Assembly: GCA_963712055.1 (NCBI GenBank)
Contig: CAVQGN010000003.1
Span: 772,464 to 836,463, forward strand
Reading direction: 5' to 3'
Origin: JAHBVL01 sp963712055
GTDB lineage: Bacteria; Chloroflexota; Chloroflexia; Thermomicrobiales; UBA6265
Length of the DNA: 64,000 nucleotides
The notes beneath the pieces are model-generated. The model had not been told where the DNA came from, made no database searches, and saw nothing but the letters and a program-made list of their open reading frames with translations. A program made the position numbers and the translations under genes. This document shows positions 43,791 to 52,404 of this stretch, in pieces. The stretch's first letter is position 1. Every line of letters starts with the position of its first letter.

Positions 43791-44861
43791 CTAATAGCCC
43801 AGTTCACTCAGCCGACTGTTCATGCCATCGACATCGCCGATCGCCGACACCTCGATCTCTTCGTTCACGATCTGCGCTTCGGCGGTCTTGACGATCTCCT
43901 GGACCTCGGTTGGCACCGATTCGGGGAGATCGAGAAGGCGGACGCCACCGTTTTCGATGCTCATCGTGTAGACCTTGCCGAACTCGCCACTTTCGAGATC
44001 GGCGATCATCTGACCGAAGATGCCGGTGTAATCGAAGAGAACGGAGGTCAGGAGCACGTCGCTGTAGTCCTCGCGTTTGTCACCGATAACGTCGATGAAC
44101 ATCGCCGGGGTGTCGGCGTTGGCGCTGTCTTCGTTGTGTTCGCGGACGGCTTCGATCATCCCGAAGGAAGCACCGTCGCCCATGCCGAAGATGATATCGG
44201 CGCCGGCGGCGAGCTGCTGTTCGGTGACCCGTTTGGCCCCGACGGCATCGTCGTAGGCTGCCTGGCCGATCACGCTGTAGATCAGATCAGCGTCGGGATT
44301 GGTTGCCTTTAGTCCTTCAGCAAAACCAACAACCATGAAGTTCCAGGTTGGCGACTGATCCGAGACCACGATCCCGATCGTTCCGGTGCTGGTCATCTCG
44401 CCGGCGAGCACGCCAGCAAGGTAGGCGACCTCCTGGGCTTCGGTTTCGTAGTCGGAAACGAGACCGGGTACGACGGCGTTCGGATTTTCGATCACCGCGA
44501 CCGGTACGCCTTCGGCGTCGGCGAACTCGGGACAGGTGGTCTGGTAGCCGGATGCGTGGCAGATGATCAGCTGCGCGCCGCCATCTTTCAGGTCTTTGAG
44601 GATGGGGGTGATATCGTCGTAGCCGCCGTTTTCCTGGACTTGCGAGGTGATGCCGAGTCGTTCGGCGACGGTGTCGAGACCGTCAGCCGCCTGCTGGTCC
44701 CAGCCGAGGTTGGTGCGCGCGCTCGGGACAACAACCGCGACATTGGAGACTTCTTCGGGTTCATCCTGGGCGCGGACCTGACTGGTCAACCCACCGGCAA
44801 TCGAAAGAAGGAGCACCAGCGCGATGGCGATCTGGGCTGACTGGAAAAAACGTCGCATCAT
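43791..44861 (-). CDS. BMP family ABC transporter substrate-binding protein
   Basis: The start is one of two adjacent ATGs (44861 or 44858), after GGGGGTGC. The 356-residue protein has a signal peptide (cleavage near VRAQ). The basic membrane protein fold follows: SNVAVVVPSARTNLGWDQQ, IICHASGYQTTCPEFA, GMGDGASFGMIEAV. BMP proteins bind nucleosides or related compounds. The matching ATPase and permeases are encoded about 9.7 kb upstream on the same strand (54533-58128), with a defence island between. Confidence 0.88.
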   Translation of the reverse strand: MMRRFFQSAQIAIALVLLLSIAGGLTSQVRAQDEPEEVSNVAVVVPSARTNLGWDQQAADGLDTVAERLGITSQVQENGGYDDITPILKDLKDGGAQLIICHASGYQTTCPEFADAEGVPVAVIENPNAVVPGLVSDYETEAQEVAYLAGVLAGEMTSTGTIGIVVSDQSPTWNFMVVGFAEGLKATNPDADLIYSVIGQAAYDDAVGAKRVTEQQLAAGADIIFGMGDGASFGMIEAVREHNEDSANADTPAMFIDVIGDKREDYSDVLLTSVLFDYTGIFGQMIADLESGEFGKVYTMSIENGGVRLLDLPESVPTEVQEIVKTAEAQIVNEEIEVSAIGDVDGMNSRLSELGY

Positions 44862-45004
44862 GCACCCCCGTGACAGTGTGGCTGGAGAAAGCGAGCCAGG
44901 AACCACCGGGTTCGTCGCTCGCGTTCTATCATCATCGTCTGACGGGCTGGAGGATGCAAGTGAGGGCCAAAACCCTCGATCCCCAACGCGTTGCTGCGGC
45001 GGAA

Positions 45005-45210
45005 AAACCCCAATCCCCCCAACCCCTTGCCCCTAGGTCCTTCCTTCGTCAGGATAAACTTCGGGGTAAGGGGCTTTTTCAATCGTGGACATGGATAAAC
45101 AGGATGGACAGGATTTCGTTATTCAGTTGTGGCGGCGGAATCGACCATGACGAAGCGACCCCAATCCCTAAATCCCTTGCCCCTTTGCGAAGGGGTACGG
45201 GACTTGGTTC
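45005..45210. repeat. Two palindromic GGGG/CCCC repeat elements beside the defence island
   Basis: Element 1: CCCCTTGCCCC (45023-45033) pairs with GGGGTAAGGGG (45063-45073), followed by CTTTTT. Element 2: about 45173-45202, TCCCTTGCCCCTT with AAGGGGTACGGGA around TGCG. Both are preceded by CCCCAATCCC. The same elements lie inside the hsdR gene. Apart from these and one GGACAGGAT motif (45086-45114), the 521-bp gap 44862-45382 shows nothing else. Confidence 0.7.
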
Positions 45211-45382
45211 GGTGAGATGCTTCCGGGATTCGGCGCCGAGTGTGGATGACGGGTAACCAGCCCGGACAGGTGTAATGGCTGCGCCGTCCGCAGACCTGTC
45301 CGCTGGGATCGTGTGGAGAGAGTATAGAACACATGTTCTGAATGCGTCAACCTTCTCAGAGGAACAGGTGCTGGTGCGTTGA

Positions 45383-48300
45383 CTAGCCGGGACTTGGATA
45401 GTCGGCAAAGAGGTTGGCATAGACGCCGTGGGTAGCGTCGGGGTAGCGCTCGTAGATGTGCTGGTAGACCTCTTCCTGTTTGGCGATGACGAGATCACGA
45501 GTGTAGGGACCGGGGAGATTGGTGCGGAGGCCACGCTGGATCGATTGCCTGACGGCGGCTTTGGATTGCTGCTTTTTGCGCCAGTCGAGCACGAGCTTCG
45601 ATTTCTTGAGGGTGGCGAGGAGGCCGCGGGCGGCTTTTTTGACCTGCTCTTCCTCGGCAGGGGTGAGATCGGGACCGGGGCGGGTGATGACATCGAAGAG
45701 GGCGAGCTCTTCTTCGGAAAGACCAAGGGCGATGTGGCGTTGCTCTTCCTCGCCCAGGTCCTGAGCGAGGTCGAGGAGAGCCTGGAAGTAGGCCTGAACG
45801 TTGATCGAACCGGCGTTGTAGGCGTCGACGACTTCCTGAAGGCGGTCGGCGTAGTCGATGCGGGATTTGTTGAGATCGATGAGCTGGGCGATCTTGCGTT
45901 CGATGGCAGCGCGAAGGCGTTGGGATTCGGTGCGCTGGCGACCGTTGGCGAAGCGTGCGGCGAGCATGCCGAAATCGAGCTGTGAGAGGTCGATGAGGTC
46001 TTCTTCGCTCGTTTCCTGGATGACGTAGCCCTCCGCGGCGAGGGAGCGTTCGAGGAGATCTTCGACTTGAGCCATGACGCCGGAGATGTCGACCTTTGGC
46101 TGGAGGGCGCGGATCATGCCGGCAATGGCATCGAGCAGGGCAACGTCGCCGCGGAATTCGACGACGACTGGATCGGGCTGGACGGCGCGGTAGAAGGTGT
46201 CGGCAGTGGCAACCAGGGTGAGGAACTCGACCCGGGATGCGTCGGTTTCGAGTACGACTTCGCGGGCTTCCTGGAGGAGCCCAATACGGGCAAATGCGGA
46301 CGCGTTCTGGATAGCGAGGACATCGACCCCGCGGTTTTCGAGAAAGGCGAGGGCTTTGTCGCGGGCGTCACGCAGTTTGGCGACGAGTTCTTCCTTGGGT
46401 TTGATGGGGGTGTCGCCATCGCCCGGACCGGCGGCGTAGATGGCTAGGGCTTTTTCGAGATTGCGGAAGATGCCGACGTAGTCGACGATGAGGCCGTTGA
46501 CCTTGCCACCGAAGACGCGGTTGGCGCGGGCGATGGTCTGCATGAGGGTGTGATTGCGAAGGGGTTTGTCGAGATAGATGGTGGAGAGGCTGGGAACATC
46601 GAAGCCGGTCATCCACATGGCGGTGACGAAGACGATGCGGAAGGGATCGTCGGGGTCTTTGAAGCGATCGGCGAGGTCTTCTTCGATCATGCGTTTGCGG
46701 TGGGGGCGGATGTCGAGGCCTTTGGCGTCGAAGTCGGCGACTTCGTTCTGGGCTGAGGAGACGACTACGGCCATGTCGGTGGATTGCAGGAAGTCGAGTT
46801 CGGCGTTCAAACCCCAATCCCCCGGCCCCTTGCCCCCAGGTCCCTCCTTTGTCGGGATGAACTCCTGGGTAAGGGGAGAACTTGTTTCTGGGTCCGGCTG
46901 TTCGGCCCTCACCCCCGGGTCTTCTTCACCCCAATCCCCAAACCCCTTGCCCCTTTGCGAAGGGGTAAGGGGCTTTTGTTCGAGCTCTGCAATTCGCTGC
47001 TGCCAGATGCGGTGGACTTTGTCGTACATGCGGACGGTGGTGGCTTTGTCTACTGAGACGACCATGGCTTTGCCGGTGAGGTTGCCGTTGGCGCGGTAGC
47101 GGCCGAGGTAGTGATCGACGATGTCGGCGGCGATGCGTTCGAGGCGGTCGTCGTCGGTGATGAGGTGGTATTCGCGGGCGAATTCGCGTTCGAGGCGTTT
47201 TTCCTGGGCGTCGTCGAGCATGGCGTTGTCGATGATGGCTTCGAGCTCTGCGTTGAAGGTGTCGTTGACGAGCTGCATTTCGGGGACGCGGTTTTCGTAA
47301 TAGAGAGGGACGGTGGCGCCGTCTTCGATAGAGTCGCGGAAGTTGTAGACAGAGACGTAGTCGCCGAAGACTTCCCTGGTGCGTTCTTCGCCGGCGATGA
47401 GGGGTGTGCCGGTGAAGGCGATGAAGGCAGCGTTGGGGAGGGCGGTGCGCATGTTGGTGGCGAGATCGTCGTACTGGGAGCGATGGGCTTCGTCGGTCAT
47501 GACGATGATGTCGCTGCGATCGGAGAGTCTGGGGTAGAGCTTGCTTTTGTCGGTGCGGAATTTCTGGATGAGGGTGAAGACGTAGCGGTGGTCTTCGGTG
47601 AGGAGCTGTTTGAGGTGCTCGCCGGACTCGGCGTAGGCCTCGTCCTGTTCGGTGACTGTGCCGGAATCGAGAAAGTTGCGATAGATCTGGGAGTCGAGCT
47701 CCTTGCGGTCGGTGACGATGACGAAGGTGGGACTGCCGGGGCGTTTGCGGAGGACCTTGCGGGAAAAGAAGATCATCGAGAAGGATTTGCCGGCACCCTG
47801 GGTGTGCCAGAAGACGCCGAGCTTACCGGGGTTGTGGCCGAGCTGATCGAGAGCGGTAGAAGGCGCGATTGACGCCGAGGACCTGGTGGTTTTTGCCGAG
47901 AATCTTGACCGGTTTACCGGCGATGTCGGTGAAGAGGGTGAAGTTTTCGACAAGATCAAGGAGGCGATTGGGTTCGCAGGTGCCGCGAATCATGGTTTCG
48001 AGGGAGACGGCGGGTGGTTCGTCTTCATCGGCGACCCGTTTCCACTCGGCGAAGTGCTCCCAGGCGGAGGTGATGGTGCCGAGGCGGCTGTGGGTGCCGT
48101 TGGAGAGGATGACGAGACCGTTGTACCAGAAGAGCTGGGGGATGGTTTCCTTGTAGTCGCGGAGGTTGTCGTCGAAGGCATTTCTGAGCGGTTTGGTGAC
48201 CGATTTGAACTCGACGAGAATCAGGGGGAGACCGTTGACGAACCCAACCAGATCGGGACGGCGGGTGTAGGTTTCGCCGCTGATCCAGAGCTGGGAGGTG

Positions 48301-48692
48301 AGGAGGAAGTCGTTGCTGGCAGGATCGTTCCAGTCGATGACCTGGACGGTTTCGGTGGTTTCAGGGTGCCACGGTCGTCGCGGACATCGATCTTGACGCC
48401 ATCACGGAGGAGTTTCCAGACATCCTGGTTGGCGTGGACCGGGTGCATGGCGGAGCGATCGCGGGCGATCTCCTCGAGAGCGGAGTCGATCGCGGTTGGT
48501 GGGAGGCCGGGGTTGAGACGTTCGAGCGCGGCGCGGAGACGGGAGATGAGAACGACATCGTGGCGGGTTTCGCGAACGAGGGTGCCGGATGGGTCCGTGG
48601 GTTTCCGCGTAGCAGTCGATCGTCTGGTAGCCGAGCTCGGCGAAGAGGTCGATGGCCGCTTGTTCGACGAGTTGTTCGGAGTAGTCGGACAT
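45383..48692 (-). CDS. hsdR: Type I restriction-modification endonuclease subunit HsdR (apparently frameshifted three times)
   Basis: The N-terminus MSDYSEQLVEQAAIDLFAELGY starts at 48692. Coding continuity then needs changes of frame near 48600, 48365 and 47860. Across these the product is a full-length HsdR: nuclease motif RRPDLVGF...LILVEFKS (PD-ExK type), helicase Walker A HTQGAGKS, DEAH box (VMTDEAHRS), TGTPL and the C-terminal helical region. It would translocate DNA and cut unmethylated targets together with HsdM and HsdS. Frameshifts may be real inactivation or base-call errors. An in-frame insertion of palindromic repeats lies in the helicase part at about 46806-46985. Confidence 0.8.
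46806..46985 (-). repeat. Palindromic repeat elements inserted in frame in hsdR
   Basis: Element A: CCCCTTGCCCCCAGG (46826-46840) pairs with CCTGGGTAAGGGG (46864-46876). Element B: CCCCTTGCCCCTT (46943-46955) pairs with AAGGGGTAAGGGG (46960-46972) around TGCG. They encode the peptide runs TKEGPGGKGPGDWG and LTPSQRGKGFGDWG, with about 55 extra residues in a linker of HsdR. The reading frame is kept. The same elements are intergenic at 45005-45210. Confidence 0.75.
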
Positions 48693-48730
48693 GAGAAGAG
48701 TTTACGATGCAATGGTCGGGGTTGTCGGCA

Positions 48731-49387
48731 TCAAACTTGATCAGGGATTTCGAGATTCCAGAGCTTGGCGACGGCAATCAGGTCGGGATCGGTCTTTGTA
48801 ACAGGCTCGGGTGGATTCAGCCAGACTAGCTGGACGCCTTCGAAAAGTGCCCAACATGTCAGGGAAGGATCATGACAACTCGAATACGCGATGCCATTCA
48901 TTCCCTGTTGTATCGCCCACTGCGCCACGACCCTGGTCAAAACATGATTTCGGGCGAGCAAGTCCCCGAGCACGAACCGGTCACCAAAGCCGAGCTTATC
49001 TATCTCCGGCGCCAGACTGCGTCGCAGGTGCTCTTGCGTAGCGGGAGAACGCACATCGAGCCATCGATGTCCTGAAGTGACCGCGAACCGGCTGATCACC
49101 TTGCGAAAGAAATCGGGAGCAATCGGCCCGGGATAGTTCTCATCAGTGATGGCGCGACTGCGGTCGAACAACTGCGCCAGGAGCGCAGGATTTGGTCTGA
49201 AGGTATCGAGCGTTTCGAGAAATGCTGCCCGCCGTTCAGACGCCGCGTACAACGTGGATACGGATTGGGTGAGATCGTCGTATCGGCCATGTCCAGTGTA
49301 GGCAATGGGCGGCCATGCCAGGGGATCAGGCAATCTGCCAATTCGAATCAGGAAAGGCGGGTCTTCAGCTAGTTCGATTGGCATCAA
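48731..49387 (-). CDS. RES domain toxin
   Basis: The 218-residue protein has RES family features: Arg in an IRIGRL/HGRYDD region, TLYAASERRAAFLETL with the conserved Tyr and Glu, and a C-terminal GIAYSSCHDPSLTCWALFE motif. RES toxins such as MbcT and ParT degrade or ADP-ribosylate via NAD+. Here Cys and His replace the usual Arg in the SRxD position. The gene overlaps its partner antitoxin gene by 4 bp and lies 38 bp upstream of hsdR. Confidence 0.8.
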   Translation of the reverse strand: MMPIELAEDPPFLIRIGRLPDPLAWPPIAYTGHGRYDDLTQSVSTLYAASERRAAFLETLDTFRPNPALLAQLFDRSRAITDENYPGPIAPDFFRKVISRFAVTSGHRWLDVRSPATQEHLRRSLAPEIDKLGFGDRFVLGDLLARNHVLTRVVAQWAIQQGMNGIAYSSCHDPSLTCWALFEGVQLVWLNPPEPVTKTDPDLIAVAKLWNLEIPDQV

Positions 49388-49806
49388 CCGTGAGCCAGGT
49401 ACGCGCGGGCAGCCCCCATAACCAAATCTGCCTGTTCTGGCGATTCACGTATCACCGAAAGAGGAGACCGATCCTGCAGTGCTGGGTTCATCCCGAGGAG
49501 CCAGGCTCTGGCCGTGGCCTCATCTTCCGCCATCGACAACAGCATGGCGACATGAAACCCGTCGCGCAGCCGTTGCTCTGAGGCAGGTCTTGGAACCCGA
49601 CTACCGCTGGCCCACTTGCCGATGGCTTTTGGATCCGCACTGGCGGTCATAAAGGCAGTTAGGCGTTGCCCCAGCAAGTGCTGAAAAAACGCCGCCATTT
49701 CCGCCGGTTTCGTTTCGACCGTCACCTGGTGGGCCGCATTCAGAATCTGCTCGGCGTCGCGATCCGCAGATGACTGCCGATGGAATTCCTGAACTGTTAG
49801 AGCCAT
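49384..49806 (-). CDS. Xre/MbcA/ParS-like antitoxin
   Basis: ATG 49806 (MALTVQEFHRQ) is preferred. The 140-residue protein has an Xre-like N-terminal helix-turn-helix (TAFMTASADPKAIGKWASG) and the C-terminal toxin-binding domain of this family (AWLLGMNPALQDRSPLSVIRES). Antitoxins of this type cover the active site of the RES toxin and repress their own operon. The gene precedes the toxin gene with a 4-bp overlap, the usual order. Confidence 0.82.
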   Translation of the reverse strand: MALTVQEFHRQSSADRDAEQILNAAHQVTVETKPAEMAAFFQHLLGQRLTAFMTASADPKAIGKWASGSRVPRPASEQRLRDGFHVAMLLSMAEDEATARAWLLGMNPALQDRSPLSVIRESPEQADLVMGAARAYLAHG

Positions 49807-49900
49807 GATCTCATCCTGACGTGATACGATTAGGTGCTTCCCATCCCACCAATAATACACCCCGCAACACCACCAGTAATGTTACCAACCACATCAGCAT

Positions 49901-51109
49901 CTAGAACGGTACGTTATCAATATCTCCAAAATCTACTTCCTTCGGTGCGTTCACGGGAGTTTGAGTGGCATTTTCTACCAAATATGTGGCTCTCGCTAGC
50001 AATTCATCAAAAGTGACAATCTCGGGACTTTGTAGAAGCAATCTGAATCGCTCGAAGGATCCTATCTGGTCATCGTCATCAAGCTGATCTGTATGTCCGA
50101 TTATTAGGATGCCTTTGGGCTGATGGACGTGAGTTTGCTCTTCGTGAAGAGCAATGGCATTGTCCTGCGAACCGCTTACAAGCCAAGTCTCACAATTGGC
50201 TTGTATCTGTGAGATACCTTGAGACATTTCGCCAGAGATACCATAGTAACCAGAATTGGCTCGGTGCGGTGAGCTTCTAAGCAACCGTGTTTCAGGAGTC
50301 TTGATCTCCACGAGAACTGTGAATTTAGCTCGAGAGGCTTCTGTGCGAAAGAGAAAATCTCCTCGCTCCGCCCCCAGACGATTAACCTGCAATCCGCCAT
50401 AGGCAGGCTGAGATTGGGATAGATGCAAGAATTGGTACGAGAGTCCAAAGCCGAAAATCCATGTGTTTGATTCAAAGAATGCCTGCCAATCGGATTCGGT
50501 CCATTGACTAGTTTCGAGTGCCCCGTGAAACCTCTCCAACGCTGCGCGCCTTAACTCGTGTTGTTTTCGAAGACCCACGGTTTCAATCAGATTCGGTTCT
50601 ATCTCCTCCAGCAATTCGAATAATCCTTCGCCTTCTAAATCGTACAATCGTTGGAGGACTTCCAGTTTCCCACTATCAAGGATTGGGGGATCATTCGAAT
50701 CTGCAATTGGAGTTCCAAATTCAGCCAGTATCTGTTCGAGTGAACCGGCCTGGTGATAAAAACTTAGGAGTGCCATTAACAACCGCTTTGTTTCAATTGA
50801 ACGAAGCTTCAGACGTATCTCTTCGCCGTCTCGTACGTGTGAAAGATTGAAGCTATCGGCGTCCCTCCAGAGTTCTGTCGCTTCTTGGCGACTGCGCTTT
50901 TGATGCATCAACGTTGCTTTGACTCTAGCTGTATCGTCGTATGGATTTTGGATGAATTCGGGACGGACTATTTTCCTAGTGGTGACTCCGATACTGGCAG
51001 GCATATTTTCGTTTTGCTGATTTCCTGTCCTTGGTTCTATGTCACTGATAACGATGTCATTTCTGTAATGATCCGGATTCCTGGATTCTATCGCTTCAAA
51101 TCGAGGCAT
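49901..51109 (-). CDS. sduA: Shedu anti-phage nuclease SduA (DUF4263)
   Basis: ATG 51109 has GGAG eight bases upstream. The 402-residue protein has a DUF4263 domain in its C-terminal half. It includes WQAFFESNTWIFGFGLSYQ, then LGAERGDFLF and VLVEIKTPETRLL (PD-ExK-type Glu-Ile-Lys). That arrangement is the Shedu nuclease, a single-gene anti-phage system. The gene has visibly lower GC than its neighbours and lies inside the type I restriction operon, 44 bp after hsdS and 94 bp before the antitoxin gene. Confidence 0.8.
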   Translation of the reverse strand: MPRFEAIESRNPDHYRNDIVISDIEPRTGNQQNENMPASIGVTTRKIVRPEFIQNPYDDTARVKATLMHQKRSRQEATELWRDADSFNLSHVRDGEEIRLKLRSIETKRLLMALLSFYHQAGSLEQILAEFGTPIADSNDPPILDSGKLEVLQRLYDLEGEGLFELLEEIEPNLIETVGLRKQHELRRAALERFHGALETSQWTESDWQAFFESNTWIFGFGLSYQFLHLSQSQPAYGGLQVNRLGAERGDFLFRTEASRAKFTVLVEIKTPETRLLRSSPHRANSGYYGISGEMSQGISQIQANCETWLVSGSQDNAIALHEEQTHVHQPKGILIIGHTDQLDDDDQIGSFERFRLLLQSPEIVTFDELLARATYLVENATQTPVNAPKEVDFGDIDNVPF

Positions 51110-51153
51110 ATCATCCGCTCCAATCTACTCAAATTTAAACCCGGGGTAAGCAC

Positions 51154-52404
51154 TTATCTAATTGGCGTGCCAGACATTAGTTTCTGCAACACAAGGTTCC
51201 TTGTATCAGTAAGCACACCATGGGCACGTCCTAGCACGGAAAGTTCATCAAACAGTGGAGCGACATAACTAACAAAGCATCCGGCAATGTCCTTGGAAGG
51301 AACTGCAATATTAAGGCGGTCGAAGGTCGCAACAATAATTGTGTCAAACACCGCTCCATGTGCTTCTTGACGAAGTCGTGCGACACACTCAGCTGCAGTC
51401 ATCCGGATGAAACGTGCATCCCATCCGGGTTTCGGCTTCAACGCGTAGCAAGATTGGTTCATGGCCATCGGAACATAGGGTACTGCAAGCTTTCCAACGG
51501 TCCCACGCGCAGTGATAAATACGGTGTCTCGATCATATAACTCGCTATTGCAATGGCTGAGTCCTAGTTCGGTTATGGTCTTTTCCGTTGAGAAAACGAG
51601 AAATCCTTTCGGCGCGTCCTTCGGTGTGAAAAATGGGATCGGACCATTCCAGAATTCCGACTTCGAAGTCTTAGGGGTGCCGCCACTTCTTACTTCTGCA
51701 ATCTCAGAAAACGCGCCCACTGCCCACCCCTCCGGAATCGGGCCGAGTTCGCTGTCGACGAGGGGGATGTTTTCGTGGCCGGGGTAGCGGAAGTGGACGA
51801 ACCATTCCTCGTAGATGCGGCGGGCCATTTCCTCGAGGATGGCGATGCGGCGGGTGTTGTTTTCGATGAGGTCGTCGTAGGCGGAGAGGATGCCGGCGAT
51901 CTTGCGCTGGGTGGAGATTGGGGGCAAACAAAACCGGTAATCAGATATTTGGTTTGCGCTTATGTGCGGTACTGAGGTACCGGTGTGCACGGCGCGCACA
52001 TAAGCCGTAAACGCAGGGTGACCAATCACATACCTCAAGAAATCTGTGTCCATGGTAGGAGTTCCGCGCATCCGAGCAACTCGCTGAACTAGCAAGCTCG
52101 GAAGATCGGTTGCTCGTACCCATCCCCATTTCAACCCGGCTTCAATCCAAGGGCGGTCCATTGCCAGAATTACGTCGCCCTCTTGGAGCCAGTACTTTGA
52201 GAAGTCTCCGGTATTTTGAACTGGCCATCGCTTGACGTTCTCCCACCTAAGCAGGCCTTGTGCAACGTTGTCTCCCCTCAGAAGTCTGATCCCTGAGTTG
52301 TCATCAACGTACTGGCCACTCTTGAACGGAAACCCCGTTAGGATGTCGATATGGTCGCCAAGCCTGACTTCAGTCCAGCACTCAGTGTCATTTTGCTCAA
52401 TCAA
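51154..52404 (-). CDS. hsdS: Type I restriction-modification specificity subunit HsdS
   Basis: The 416-residue protein has two target-recognition domains (about residues 1-150 and 210-370), each followed by a helical spacer. The first spacer is ISTQRKIAGILSAYDDLIENNTRRI. It would set the bipartite DNA target of the HsdM and HsdR complex. The domains are AT-richer than the spacer region around 51720-51925. The gene overlaps hsdM by 4 bp and appears intact. Confidence 0.9.
   Translation of the reverse strand: MIEQNDTECWTEVRLGDHIDILTGFPFKSGQYVDDNSGIRLLRGDNVAQGLLRWENVKRWPVQNTGDFSKYWLQEGDVILAMDRPWIEAGLKWGWVRATDLPSLLVQRVARMRGTPTMDTDFLRYVIGHPAFTAYVRAVHTGTSVPHISANQISDYRFCLPPISTQRKIAGILSAYDDLIENNTRRIAILEEMARRIYEEWFVHFRYPGHENIPLVDSELGPIPEGWAVGAFSEIAEVRSGGTPKTSKSEFWNGPIPFFTPKDAPKGFLVFSTEKTITELGLSHCNSELYDRDTVFITARGTVGKLAVPYVPMAMNQSCYALKPKPGWDARFIRMTAAECVARLRQEAHGAVFDTIIVATFDRLNIAVPSKDIAGCFVSYVAPLFDELSVLGRAHGVLTDTRNLVLQKLMSGTPIR

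Noticed and set aside
47111..48740. Two plus-strand open frames opposite hsdR
   Set aside because: Both are shadows; the minus strand carries clear HsdR motifs in the same DNA.
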